From: Mesorhizobium kowhaii
Lineage (GTDB): Bacteria; Pseudomonadota; Alphaproteobacteria; Rhizobiales; Rhizobiaceae
Reading direction: 5' to 3'
NCBI RefSeq assembly: GCF_003253745.1
Contig: NZ_MZXV01000055.1
Span: forward strand, 62,001-126,000
DNA: 64,000 nucleotides
Shown here: positions 56,754-64,000 of the stretch, one piece after another
How the letters are laid out: each line of letters opens with the position of its first letter
Numbering within the stretch: the stretch's first letter is position 1
Notes under the pieces: model-generated
What the model was told of the DNA's origin: nothing
Database searches by the model: none
The model's input: the letters and a program-made list of their open reading frames with translations, nothing else
Translations under genes and position numbers: made by a program

Positions 56754-56903
56754 TCAATCGTCCTTGAGGGGAATCCGGGCGGCTTCGTCGGCTTGCCTGC
56801 GGCTGCCGGGACGAAGTGCAAAGGCAATGCATCCGATGAAGAACAGCGCCATCGCGAGCAGGCCCCAGCTGTCGGCGAATTTCCGCATCAGATTGTAGTC
56901 CAT
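56754..56903 (-). CDS. fixQ: cbb3 oxidase subunit FixQ (CcoQ)
   Basis: A 49-aa protein: MDYNLMRKFADSWGLLAMAL, FFIGCIAFALRPGSRRQADE, AARIPLKDD. It has a single transmembrane helix followed by the CcoQ tail (ALRPGSRRQADEAARIPL), which stabilises the oxidase. The ATG at 56901-56903 has AGGAG 7 nt upstream; the ATG two codons earlier is too close to it. Confidence 0.95.
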   Translation of the reverse strand: MDYNLMRKFADSWGLLAMALFFIGCIAFALRPGSRRQADEAARIPLKDD

Positions 56904-56914
56904 GGCCATTCTCC

Positions 56915-57646
56915 TCAGCGGTAGCCGGCGGCTTCGTCATAGTTTTTGAAATCGACCAGCGTGCCGAGCATCTGCAGATAGGCGACCAGGGCATCCATTT
57001 CGGTGACCTGCTGCGGGTTGCCGTCGAAGTCACCGATCTTGGCTTTGGGGTAGCGGCTTTCCAGGCCGGACGTGTCGGCATTGGGATCAGCCTGCGCCAT
57101 CAGGTCGGCACTGGCCTGAGCGATCATGTCATCGGAGTAAGGGACGCCTACGCGCCTGTTAGCGATCAGATGCGTCGAGAAGTCCTTCACCTCGATCGAC
57201 GTGTCCTTCAGGAACGCATAGCTCGGCATGATCGATTCCGGCACCACCGAGCGCGGATCGGCTAGATGCTGCACATGCCATGTGTTCGAGTAGCGGTCGC
57301 CGACCCGGGCGAGGTCAGGTCCTGTGCGCTTCGAACCCCATTGGAAAGGGTGATCGTACATCGACTCGGCCGCCAGGCTGTAGTGACCGTAGCGCTCGAC
57401 CTCGTCGCGGAACGGCCTGATCATCTGGCTGTGGCAGAGGTAGCAGCCCTCGCGCACATAGATATTGCGCCCGGCGAGCTCCAGCGGCGAATAGGGTCGC
57501 ATGCCTTCGACCTTCTCGATCGTGTTGTCGAGATAGAAGAGCGGTGCGATCTCGACGATGCCGCCGACCGTCACCACCAGCAGGGAACCAACGAGAAGAA
57601 GCGTGGCGTTCTTCTCGATGACCGCGTGTTTGTCCATCAAGCCCAT
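56915..57646 (-). CDS. fixO: cbb3 oxidase subunit II, monoheme cytochrome c (FixO/CcoO)
   Basis: The 243-aa protein (MGLMDKHAVIEKNATLLLVG) has an N-terminal membrane anchor and one heme c motif, EGCYLCHSQMIRPFRDEVER, and the CcoO pattern GPDLARVGDRYSNTWHVQHL. The start ATG at 57644-57646 has AGGAG 8 nt upstream and overlaps the fixN end by 10 bp. Confidence 0.97.
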   Translation of the reverse strand: MGLMDKHAVIEKNATLLLVGSLLVVTVGGIVEIAPLFYLDNTIEKVEGMRPYSPLELAGRNIYVREGCYLCHSQMIRPFRDEVERYGHYSLAAESMYDHPFQWGSKRTGPDLARVGDRYSNTWHVQHLADPRSVVPESIMPSYAFLKDTSIEVKDFSTHLIANRRVGVPYSDDMIAQASADLMAQADPNADTSGLESRYPKAKIGDFDGNPQQVTEMDALVAYLQMLGTLVDFKNYDEAAGYR

Positions 57647-59268
57647 TTTCTGGCTCCTGATCGCGCACGCCGGAGGGCGGGGACGGAGCCCGGCATCGGA
57701 TCCTGCTCGCGCTGGTATCCGAGGATGGTCATGGCGATGTTCCAGGCCATGATCAGGGTGCCGGACAGGTACATGGCGCCGCCGATGGCGCGCATGACAT
57801 AATAGGGGTGCACGGCGGCGACGGTTTCGGCGAAGGAGTAGACCAGGAAGCCTTGCTCGTCGTACTCGCGCCACATCAGGCCCTGCATGATGCCGGAGAC
57901 CCACATTGCCGCGGCGTAGACGACGATCCCGAGGGTCGCCAGCCAGAAGTGCCAGGTGACCAGCCGCAGCGAATAGAGACGTTCACGGTTCCACAGCTTC
58001 GGCACCATGAAATAGATCGCGCCGAACGAGATCATGCCTACCCAGCCGAGCGCGCCGGAATGGACATGGCCGATGGTCCAATCCGTGTAGTGCGACAGCG
58101 AATTGACCGCCTTGATCGACATCATCGGGCCTTCGAAGGTCGACATGCCGTAGAAGGCGATGGCCATCACCATCATGCGGATGATCGGATCGGTGCGCAG
58201 CTTGTCCCAGGCACCGGACAACGTCATCAGACCGTTGATCATACCGCCCCATGACGGCATCCAGAGCATGATCGAAAACGCCATGCCGAGCGTCTGCGCC
58301 CAGTCGGGCAAGGCAGTGTAATGCAGGTGATGCGGCCCGGCCCAGATGTAGAGGAAGATCAGCGCCCAGAAATGGACGATCGACAGGCGGTAGGAATAGA
58401 CCGGCCGGTTCGCCTGCTTGGGCACGAAATAATACATCATGCCGAGGAAGCCAGCGGTGAGGAAGAAGCCGACGGCGTTGTGGCCGTACCACCATTGCGT
58501 CAGGGCGTCCTGGACGCCGGAGAAGGCGGAGTAACTTTTCGAGCCCAAGAACGAGACGGGCATCGACAGGTTGTTGATCAGATGCAGCATCGCGATGGTC
58601 ACGATGAAGGACAGGTAGAACCAGTTGGCGACGTAGATATGCGGCTCCTTGCGCTTCAGGATCGTGCCGAGGAACAGGATGAGATAGGCGACCCACACGA
58701 TGGTCAGCCAGAGGTCCACGTACCATTCAGGTTCGGCGTATTCGCGGCTCTCGGTGATGCCGAGCAGATAGCCGGTCGCGGCCATGACGATGAAGAGCTG
58801 GTAACCCCAGAACACGAACCAGGCGAGATCGCCGCCGAACAGCCGCGCGCGACAGGTGCGCTGCACGACATACAGGGACGTGCAAAGCAGCGCATTGCCG
58901 CCGAAAGCAAAAACGACGCCCGACGTGTGCAGGGGCCGCAGGCGGCCGAAATTGAACCAGGGCTCGATGTTGAGATCCGGATAGGCAAGCTGCAGGGCGA
59001 TGACCACACCAACCAGCATGCCAACGACACCCCAGAACATGGTGGCGATAGCACCATAGCGGATTGGCCCATCCATGTAAGCGGACGGGTGGATGGGGGC
59101 CGTCGCCGCGAAGCTCGTGTTGCGCAGAAGGATGCCGAGAAAGCCAAGCAGCACGATCAACAGCACCCACATATGCTGCCGAAAAGGCTCGTCCACGCCA
59201 AAGCCGGCGGCCACCAGCGCCACAAACGCGAAAAGGCCCAAAGCGACGATTTGTGTGCCGAACTTCAT
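57637..59268 (-). CDS. fixN: cbb3 cytochrome oxidase catalytic subunit I (FixN/CcoN)
   Basis: The 543-aa protein has 12 or more transmembrane helices and the heme-copper ligands: RPLHTSGVVFAFGGNAL, QWWYGHNAVGFFLTAGFLGM (Cu-B His, Tyr), YIWAGPHHLHYTALPDW and GHVHSGALGWVGM. It is the high-affinity oxygen-reducing subunit used in nitrogen-fixing nodules. The ATG at 59266-59268 is used; an upstream in-frame extension lacks a ribosome-binding site. An FNR/FixK box lies about 80 bp upstream. First gene of fixNOQP. Confidence 0.97.
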   Translation of the reverse strand: MKFGTQIVALGLFAFVALVAAGFGVDEPFRQHMWVLLIVLLGFLGILLRNTSFAATAPIHPSAYMDGPIRYGAIATMFWGVVGMLVGVVIALQLAYPDLNIEPWFNFGRLRPLHTSGVVFAFGGNALLCTSLYVVQRTCRARLFGGDLAWFVFWGYQLFIVMAATGYLLGITESREYAEPEWYVDLWLTIVWVAYLILFLGTILKRKEPHIYVANWFYLSFIVTIAMLHLINNLSMPVSFLGSKSYSAFSGVQDALTQWWYGHNAVGFFLTAGFLGMMYYFVPKQANRPVYSYRLSIVHFWALIFLYIWAGPHHLHYTALPDWAQTLGMAFSIMLWMPSWGGMINGLMTLSGAWDKLRTDPIIRMMVMAIAFYGMSTFEGPMMSIKAVNSLSHYTDWTIGHVHSGALGWVGMISFGAIYFMVPKLWNRERLYSLRLVTWHFWLATLGIVVYAAAMWVSGIMQGLMWREYDEQGFLVYSFAETVAAVHPYYVMRAIGGAMYLSGTLIMAWNIAMTILGYQREQDPMPGSVPALRRARSGARKWA

Positions 59269-59347
59269 GACATTTCCCGACCTCGGATTCCGATGCGCGG
59301 ACGCCAAATCCGCGGTGCATTAATTCCTCAGCCGCGGCCTGCTCGCC

Positions 59348-59361
59348 CTGATCCATGTCAG
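59348..59361. promoter_or_regulatory. FNR/FixK-type box upstream of fixN
   Basis: CTGATCCATGTCAG (plus strand; CTGACATGGATCAG in the fixN direction) matches the anaerobox consensus TTGAT-N4-ATCAA at most positions, and sits in a longer perfect palindrome, GCCCTGA / TCAGGGC. It lies 80-93 bp before the fixN start, suitable for an activator. FnrN, encoded nearby, or FixK would bind it at low oxygen. Confidence 0.75.
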
Positions 59362-59451
59362 GGCCACACGATTTTGCTTCGGGCAGATCGAGCTCGGTGC
59401 AATCAGAAGGTGGCGATTGAACTTGGAAAGGCAGCACGGGCCGCCCCGCTA

Positions 59452-59948
59452 ATGGACAAGTCCGGCGTCCGCCGGGCCTGGCCGAGCGGAGGCGGTCCGG
59501 GCGATGTAATTAAGCGCCCATTGGGAAAAACTGCGGCTCTGCGACGCGCTGGAAAGTATTGCCGATGCCTTGCCGAGCGTCGATCGCTTCAAATGCCTTG
59601 GCACAGCCAGCGCGGTCGTTCGCTGCTTCGTGACATCCATCGGTTCGACGAGACGGTCATTTTCCCCGTGGATGAGGCGTACTTGACCTCAGCCGAGGCC
59701 AATCTTGCCTCCACCAGCCGGTTGCGCGCCGAGCATGTCGAGGATAAATGCTTCGCCGACGAGGTGACCGAAACGCTCCTGGCGATCGGTCATGGTGATC
59801 CGATAGAGACTGCGGAAGCTTTCGGGTTCATGCTACGCGGCTTCTTCGAAGGCGTGCGGCGACACATCGCGTTCGAACGCGAGCATGTCCTGCCGCGGAT
59901 CGGAATAAGCGACGTAGGCCCGGCGCTTAGGTCTCATTCCAAGGGCGG
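59452..59948 (+). pseudogene. Hemerythrin (HHE) domain protein, frameshifted
   Basis: Reading across frames gives HWEKLRLCDALESIADALPS, VDRFKCLGTAS, then in another frame LLRDIHRFDETVIFPV, LRAEHVEDKCFADEVTETLL, AFGFMLRGFFEGVRRHIAFE and REHVLPRI. The His/Glu pattern is that of hemerythrin-like oxygen or NO-binding domains. A frameshift lies near 59610 and a stop (ATGTAA) precedes HWEKL, so the gene is broken. It ends against the 3' end of fnrN. Confidence 0.72.
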
Positions 59949-60689
59949 TTACCGCGCGCCTCGGCCGCCGCAGCGCTGCTCCAGCCGGCTCATGCTGTCC
60001 ACGGTCACATGGCGGTTGTTCTCGATCCGGATCACGCCGTCAGCCCGCAATCGCGTCAGCTGGCGGCTCACGGTCTCGTTCGTAAGTCCGAGGAAATCAG
60101 AGATGTCGGCACGCGTCAGCGGCAGATCGAAGCACGCCGACCTGGCCGCCGGGTCAACATTGGGGTCGATATTCCGGGCGATCATGAGGAGAAAGCTCGC
60201 CACCTTTTCCGATGCGGTCTTGCGCCCCAGCGTCACCATCCATTCGCGTGCTTCGTCGAGTTCGTTCAGCGTCTGCTTGAGCAGGCGATGCTCGAGTTCC
60301 GGCGATTCCTTCATCATCCGTTCAACGGCCGCCTTCGGAAACGAACATAGCGAGACAGCTGTTGCCGCTTCCGCGTTGATCGTGCTTTTCACCTTGAAGG
60401 GCCGTCCCAGAAAATCCGGTGCGAACTGGAGACCGACGATCTGCTGGCGGCCGTCCGAAAGGCTCTTCGTGAGCTTCACCACGCCTGAAAGCACGTTTGC
60501 ATAGCTGTCGACGGCCTCGGCGTCGCCGATCAGCTCGACCCCTGGCTCGATTCTGTGTCGCGACGAAGTCTTGGCGAGCCCAACCAACTCGTCTGGATTG
60601 AGCGCACCGCAGACGCCACGATGCCGTGCCTCGCAAGACAGGCAAAGGACGGGAATGCCGGAACTGTGAATGTCCTGCCGTACTGTCAT
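59949..60689 (-). CDS. fnrN: Oxygen-sensing Crp/Fnr regulator FnrN
   Basis: The 246-aa protein has the iron-sulfur Cys motif CLSCEARHRGVCGAL (C-X2-C-X7-C) and a further Cys in AVSLCSFPKAAV. A cyclic-nucleotide-like sensor domain follows, then the FNR helix-turn-helix (LTRADISDFLGLTNETVSRQ, LTRLRADGVIRI). This is FnrN rather than FixK, which lacks the cluster. It activates fixNOQP, fixGHIS and hemN at low oxygen. The ATG at 60687-60689 is used; the longer frame has no support. A box at 60775-60788 is shared with hemN and may mediate autoregulation. Confidence 0.9.
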   Translation of the reverse strand: MTVRQDIHSSGIPVLCLSCEARHRGVCGALNPDELVGLAKTSSRHRIEPGVELIGDAEAVDSYANVLSGVVKLTKSLSDGRQQIVGLQFAPDFLGRPFKVKSTINAEAATAVSLCSFPKAAVERMMKESPELEHRLLKQTLNELDEAREWMVTLGRKTASEKVASFLLMIARNIDPNVDPAARSACFDLPLTRADISDFLGLTNETVSRQLTRLRADGVIRIENNRHVTVDSMSRLEQRCGGRGAR

Positions 60690-60774
60690 TTCGTTCGCTT
60701 TACCGGTCCCAAGTGCCAGTAGGATAGCAATCGACGACAGAGAAATCCTTGCGGCAGTTTGTCCGTGCTGAAGG

Positions 60775-60788
60775 TTGACCGAAATCAG
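60775..60788. promoter_or_regulatory. FNR/FixK-type box between fnrN and hemN
   Basis: TTGACCGAAATCAG fits the anaerobox consensus TTGAT-N4-ATCAA with two differences. It lies 86 bp from the fnrN start and 59 bp from the hemN start, so it can serve both divergent genes. Confidence 0.7.
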
Positions 60789-60846
60789 GGCTTTGGCTCT
60801 TCGATGCGTCCAGAGGTCCGGCGACGAAAACACGGTGGACCACGAC

Positions 60847-62196
60847 ATGCGACCGGAATTAGCTGCCAGACTTGGCGAGAACGTCCCGCGCTATACCAGT
60901 TATCCGACCGCGCCGCATTTCCATGCGGGCGTCGATGCTGCCGTTTACCGTGGCTGGTTGGAGGCGCTCGAAAGTGGTGACGAGATATCGCTCTATCTGC
61001 ACATCCCCTATTGCGACAGACTCTGCTGGTTCTGTGCGTGCCATACCAAGCAGACGCGCCACTACGAGCCGGTGTCTGCTTATCTCCGCACGCTGCGCAC
61101 GGAAATCGCGACGATTGCCAGCCTTGTCAGCGGCAAGGGTCGTGTTCGGGCGGTCCATTTCGGTGGCGGTTCGCCGACGATGCTGAAGCCCGAGGACATG
61201 GTGGCACTGGGCACGGTCTTGCGGGACAGCTTCGATTTTCTTCCGGACGCGAAAATCAGCGTCGAAATCGAACCCAACGACATGGATGAAGCACGCCTGG
61301 ATGCACTCGCCGAAATCGGCATGACGCGGGCGAGCCTCGGCGTGCAGGATTTCGATTCGAAAGTGCAAAAGGCGATCAACCGCGAGCAAAGCTTTTTGCA
61401 GACCAAAACAGTCGTCGACGGAGTTCGTTCGCGCGGCGTTGAATCGATCAATCTCGATCTGCTCTACGGCCTGCCGCACCAGACCAGGGAGAGCGTCTGT
61501 TCCACAATAGCGCAGGCGCTGACCCTGGAACCGGACAGGATGGCTCTGTTCGGCTACGCTCACGTGCCCTGGTTCAAGAAAAATCAAACGATGATCGACG
61601 AGGCATGGTTGCCCGGTCCCGCGGAGCGGTTTGCTCAATCGCAACTCGCCGCGCGCGCGATCGTGGACAAGGGATATGAGGCAATCGGCCTCGACCATTT
61701 CGCAAAACCGGGCGATGCGCTGGCGCTCGCGTCCCGCGCCGGAACCTTGCGCCGGGACTTCCAGGGCTACACCGAGGATCGCTCCGAAACCTTGATTGGC
61801 CTTGGCCCATCTTCGATCAGCCAATTTCGCCAGGGCTATGCCCAGAACATGCCTTCGACCGCCGAGTATGGTCGCATGGTTGCGGATGGCGGACTGGCCG
61901 GTGTCCGCGGCATCGTGCTCTCCGACGACGATCGCGTCCGAGGCTGGATCATCGAGCGGCTGATGTGCGATTTCGCCTTCTCGGCGATCGATCTGGTGGA
62001 GCGCTTCGGCTCAGCCGGCCAGAGGCTCCTTCTTCAGTCGAGTTCCATGGCCCTAAACGATCCCCTTCGATTGCTCGAACTTGATGGCGAAAGTTTCGTG
62101 GTGCCGGCTGAACGTCGCCCCTTCGTCCGAAGCATCGCGGCCAAGTTCGACAAATATTTCGAAAGCGGAACGGCAAGGCACTCGGTGGCAATCTGA
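60847..62196 (+). CDS. hemN: Oxygen-independent coproporphyrinogen III oxidase
   Basis: The 449-aa radical SAM enzyme has the cluster motif HIPYCDRLCWFCACHT (C-X3-C-X2-C), VHFGGGSPTML, SVEIEPNDMDEARL, ASLGVQDFDSKVQKAINREQ and NLDLLYGLPHQT. It makes protoporphyrinogen without oxygen, supplying heme for the cbb3 oxidase in microaerobic cells. The ATG at 60847 has GGTGGA 7 nt upstream; the frame is open further upstream but includes the FNR box. About 255 bp after its stop (62197-62451) contain no recognisable gene. Confidence 0.95.
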   Translation: MRPELAARLGENVPRYTSYPTAPHFHAGVDAAVYRGWLEALESGDEISLYLHIPYCDRLCWFCACHTKQTRHYEPVSAYLRTLRTEIATIASLVSGKGRVRAVHFGGGSPTMLKPEDMVALGTVLRDSFDFLPDAKISVEIEPNDMDEARLDALAEIGMTRASLGVQDFDSKVQKAINREQSFLQTKTVVDGVRSRGVESINLDLLYGLPHQTRESVCSTIAQALTLEPDRMALFGYAHVPWFKKNQTMIDEAWLPGPAERFAQSQLAARAIVDKGYEAIGLDHFAKPGDALALASRAGTLRRDFQGYTEDRSETLIGLGPSSISQFRQGYAQNMPSTAEYGRMVADGGLAGVRGIVLSDDDRVRGWIIERLMCDFAFSAIDLVERFGSAGQRLLLQSSSMALNDPLRLLELDGESFVVPAERRPFVRSIAAKFDKYFESGTARHSVAI

Positions 62197-62451
62197 GCAC
62201 CACAGACGAGCGGTCACCGTTTTCAGTCGATCGCGAACCGATTGAGATACGTTTTTGACCGTTCATGGGCGACCGTCGCATCACGGACCAGATACGAAGG
62301 TCTCTGGCCATAGGCGACGATATCGTCCGGTCGTGCCTTCCGGCGTCCCCACCTCGTCCCTAAGGCAAATTCCTACTTTCGCGTACGGAAAAGTTAAACA
62401 CGCTTGCCAAACGAACGGCGATGCGCGCCATTGACCAACTCTATGCTTCGG

Positions 62452-62718
62452 TTAACCTGACCCTGGTTGGCGTCGCGATTTCTCCGACATGCTGGCGGCC
62501 GGCAAACTTTCCTTTCTGGCTTTGGCAAACCCTCGGTCGCCTTCCAGAAACCCGGCCAGCATGAAGGGGATGAGCTCAGCTACCGACTCAGAATCGCCGT
62601 AGGTCTGACGGTAAAGCGCCGCATAGTCCTTGAGTGCTTGGCTCAGGTCGGCGCTGACGGTGATGGTGATCTTCGAAGGGGTCCGGTCCGGAAGCTTTCC
62701 AAGTTTCAGGTTGGCCAT
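62452..62718 (-). CDS. DUF2274 protein of the trb transfer operon
   Basis: The 88-aa protein (MANLKLGKLPDRTPSKITIT, VSADLSQALKDYAALYRQTY, LIPFMLAGFLEGDRGFAKA) is the DUF2274 family, usually encoded directly after trbI in rhizobial integrative elements. Its role in transfer is unknown. It begins 2 bp after the trbI stop and is the last gene of the operon in this window. Confidence 0.85.
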   Translation of the reverse strand: MANLKLGKLPDRTPSKITITVSADLSQALKDYAALYRQTYGDSESVAELIPFMLAGFLEGDRGFAKARKESLPAASMSEKSRRQPGSG

Positions 62719-62720
62719 GA

Positions 62721-63947
62721 CTACTCCTGTTCAATCGGATACGGCCGCAGCACGAGATCCTTGTGTACGACGACGCGCAACGGCCAACCGGGGCGGACCG
62801 TGATCGTGGGCTGAATATTGAGGTTCTTTTCGGTGATGCGCTGTCCGGCCCGACTGACGTTCTGCTGGGCGGATTCACGGATTGCCTTGACCAGATCGCT
62901 TTCGTTTTCCCCGAGGCTCAATTCCGTACCGACGCCTAGCAATGTGGCTAAGGCAACTCCCTTGATCAGCTGCCAGGTGTGGAAATCCACCTTGTCCTCA
63001 AGGCCAGCATAACCGGCGGTGTCTGTCGCGGGCAGATTGTCGATTTCGATTGACGAGCCGTCGGGCAGCAGAATGCGTTGCCAGACCAGCAGCGCGCGCC
63101 TTTGTCCAAAGGCGACAACGCTGTCATAGGTGCCGATCAGACGTGAACCTTGCGGGATGAGCAAAGTGTTGCCAGTGACTGTGTCATGCACGGTCTCGGT
63201 GACCTGTGCGACGACGAGGCCGGGCAAGTCGGAATTGATGCCGGTGATGAGGCTCGCTGCAATCACGCTGCCGGCCATCAGCTGATACGGCGAAGCCGGC
63301 GTCTGCAGCGCATGCGGATTGTAAGTCCCGCTTGTGTTCCGCTGGCTGACAAAATCGAGCTTGCGTTGTTGATTGTTCTGGTCGCCCTCGGCCGGCGCAA
63401 CTGAGGCCGAGGCCCGTGCTGCCTCGGATTGCGGAAGCGGTGCCTCAGACGGCTGCTGCACACTGTGCCCACTGCCGGCGACATCCGACTGCCGGAGTCG
63501 ATTTTCGATCTGGAAAAACACTTTCGATTCGCGTGCCTCGATCGCCTGCTGGGCAAGGCGCTGCTCCTCGTCCGAAACCTCGTGCCCTGGCGCGATGCCG
63601 AGCTGGCGTTGGCGTTCGAGGATCGGCCGGCCGAGATCACCTGGCAATGGTGGGCCGAGCACCAGCGCCTTCGGTTTGATCCCGGAGTAGTCTTTGGGGA
63701 GCGTTTCAAGTCCCTCGGCGGTTGGCTTGCGCCCCGTGTTGTAAAGCTCTTCCGCCTGCTCCTTGATGCGCAGAGCCGGTCCCTGAAGCGCGATCATGGT
63801 GACGCCGAGCACGGCGCCCGATCCGAGTGCAGCGATCGTGATGATCACGCCGCGCTTGAACCGCACCGCACGACGGGGTGAGGCCCGTAACTGCAGTTGC
63901 TCGGGATCGAGTTTCGGCGGAGCATTGGAGCGGGAAGTATCGGTCAT
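62721..63947 (-). CDS. trbI: Conjugal transfer protein TrbI (VirB10-like)
   Basis: TrbI is the VirB10-like scaffold of the type IV mating channel, spanning both membranes. The 408-aa protein has an N-terminal cytoplasmic part, one transmembrane helix (VIITIAALGSGAVLGVTMIA), a Pro/Gln-rich periplasmic linker and the C-terminal TrbI domain (LMAGSVIAASLITGINSDLP, GLVVAQVTETVHDTVTGNTL, LIPQGSRLIGTYDSVVAFGQ). The ATG at 63945-63947 has GGGGGGGAAA upstream; an in-frame extension to 63980 is possible. The rest of the trb operon presumably lies beyond the right edge. Confidence 0.95.
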   Translation of the reverse strand: MTDTSRSNAPPKLDPEQLQLRASPRRAVRFKRGVIITIAALGSGAVLGVTMIALQGPALRIKEQAEELYNTGRKPTAEGLETLPKDYSGIKPKALVLGPPLPGDLGRPILERQRQLGIAPGHEVSDEEQRLAQQAIEARESKVFFQIENRLRQSDVAGSGHSVQQPSEAPLPQSEAARASASVAPAEGDQNNQQRKLDFVSQRNTSGTYNPHALQTPASPYQLMAGSVIAASLITGINSDLPGLVVAQVTETVHDTVTGNTLLIPQGSRLIGTYDSVVAFGQRRALLVWQRILLPDGSSIEIDNLPATDTAGYAGLEDKVDFHTWQLIKGVALATLLGVGTELSLGENESDLVKAIRESAQQNVSRAGQRITEKNLNIQPTITVRPGWPLRVVVHKDLVLRPYPIEQE

Positions 63948-64000
63948 GAATTTCCCCCCCTCACCTGCCGGAACGCGCAAAAAGTGGGATCCGCCGTGGC

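Noticed and set aside
58321..60504. 727-codon plus-strand frame opposite fixN and fnrN
   Set aside because: It is antisense to the clear fixN and fnrN genes, lacks any family motif except where it passes through the hemerythrin remnant, and reflects high GC content.
63948..64000. Possible trbG 3' end at the right edge
   Set aside because: The 53 bases are too few to tell which frame is coding, so no gene is claimed.

Overview
The window looks like the chromosome of a Mesorhizobium-type alphaproteobacterium (Rhizobiales, Phyllobacteriaceae). The evidence is the core order murA - DUF2948 - hisD - UPF0262 - phosphatase - infA - maf - yacG, a DUF768-type protein, TolB/TPR adenylate cyclases, rhizobial palindromic intergenic repeats, a trb/DUF2274 transfer module, and a tRNA-Phe gene followed by a P4-type integrase and symbiotic fix genes. 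The last arrangement is the one known for the ICEMlSym symbiosis island of M. loti. No database search was possible; every identification rests on reading the sequence.

Region 1 (1 to about 24.8 kb) is accessory and decaying. It has an intact tRNA-Thr(GGT) at 2970-3044. A 115-bp direct repeat (3003-3117 and 24611-24725, one mismatch) carries the 5' half of that tRNA and its leader. Recombinase remnants lie beside both copies. The roughly 21.5 kb between the copies holds small hypothetical genes, an orphan NMT1-type binding protein, a secreted nuclease, a YdhR-like protein, a hydrolase, a SyrA/ExoX-like protein, many pseudogenes (integrases, DNA ligase, PfpI, proC, a secreted protein), a TolB/TPR adenylate cyclase, and an intact operon: a seven-GAF histidine kinase, a receiver protein and a receiver-cyclase fusion. 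A second TolB/TPR cyclase lies outside the repeat, at 499-2238.

Region 2 (24.8-30.5 kb) is conserved housekeeping on the plus strand, from a small Lys/Arg-rich protein through murA to yacG. The phosphatase gene has no ATG, GTG or TTG ahead of its catalytic loop and probably starts at CTG.

Region 3 (30.5-48.1 kb) is carbohydrate uptake. An alpha-galactoside operon agaL1-agpABCD-agaL2 is transcribed leftward from a divergent AraC regulator (agpT-like). A second sugar ABC operon (binding protein, two permeases, ATPase, then an oxidoreductase/aldo-keto reductase fusion) also has a divergent AraC regulator. A 272-bp MITE-like element with perfect 33-bp inverted ends sits directly against the ATPase start codon.

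Region 4 (48.4-64 kb) is the end of an integrative element in tRNA-Phe. It contains an intact integrase, a broken trbI copy, an EAL-domain remnant, the microaerobic respiration cluster fixNOQP-fixGHIS, a broken hemerythrin gene, fnrN and hemN with FNR/FixK-type boxes, and then DUF2274 and an intact trbI. The FixNOQP oxidase (cbb3), its copper/assembly proteins FixGHIS, the oxygen sensor FnrN and anaerobic heme synthesis by HemN form one low-oxygen respiration unit.
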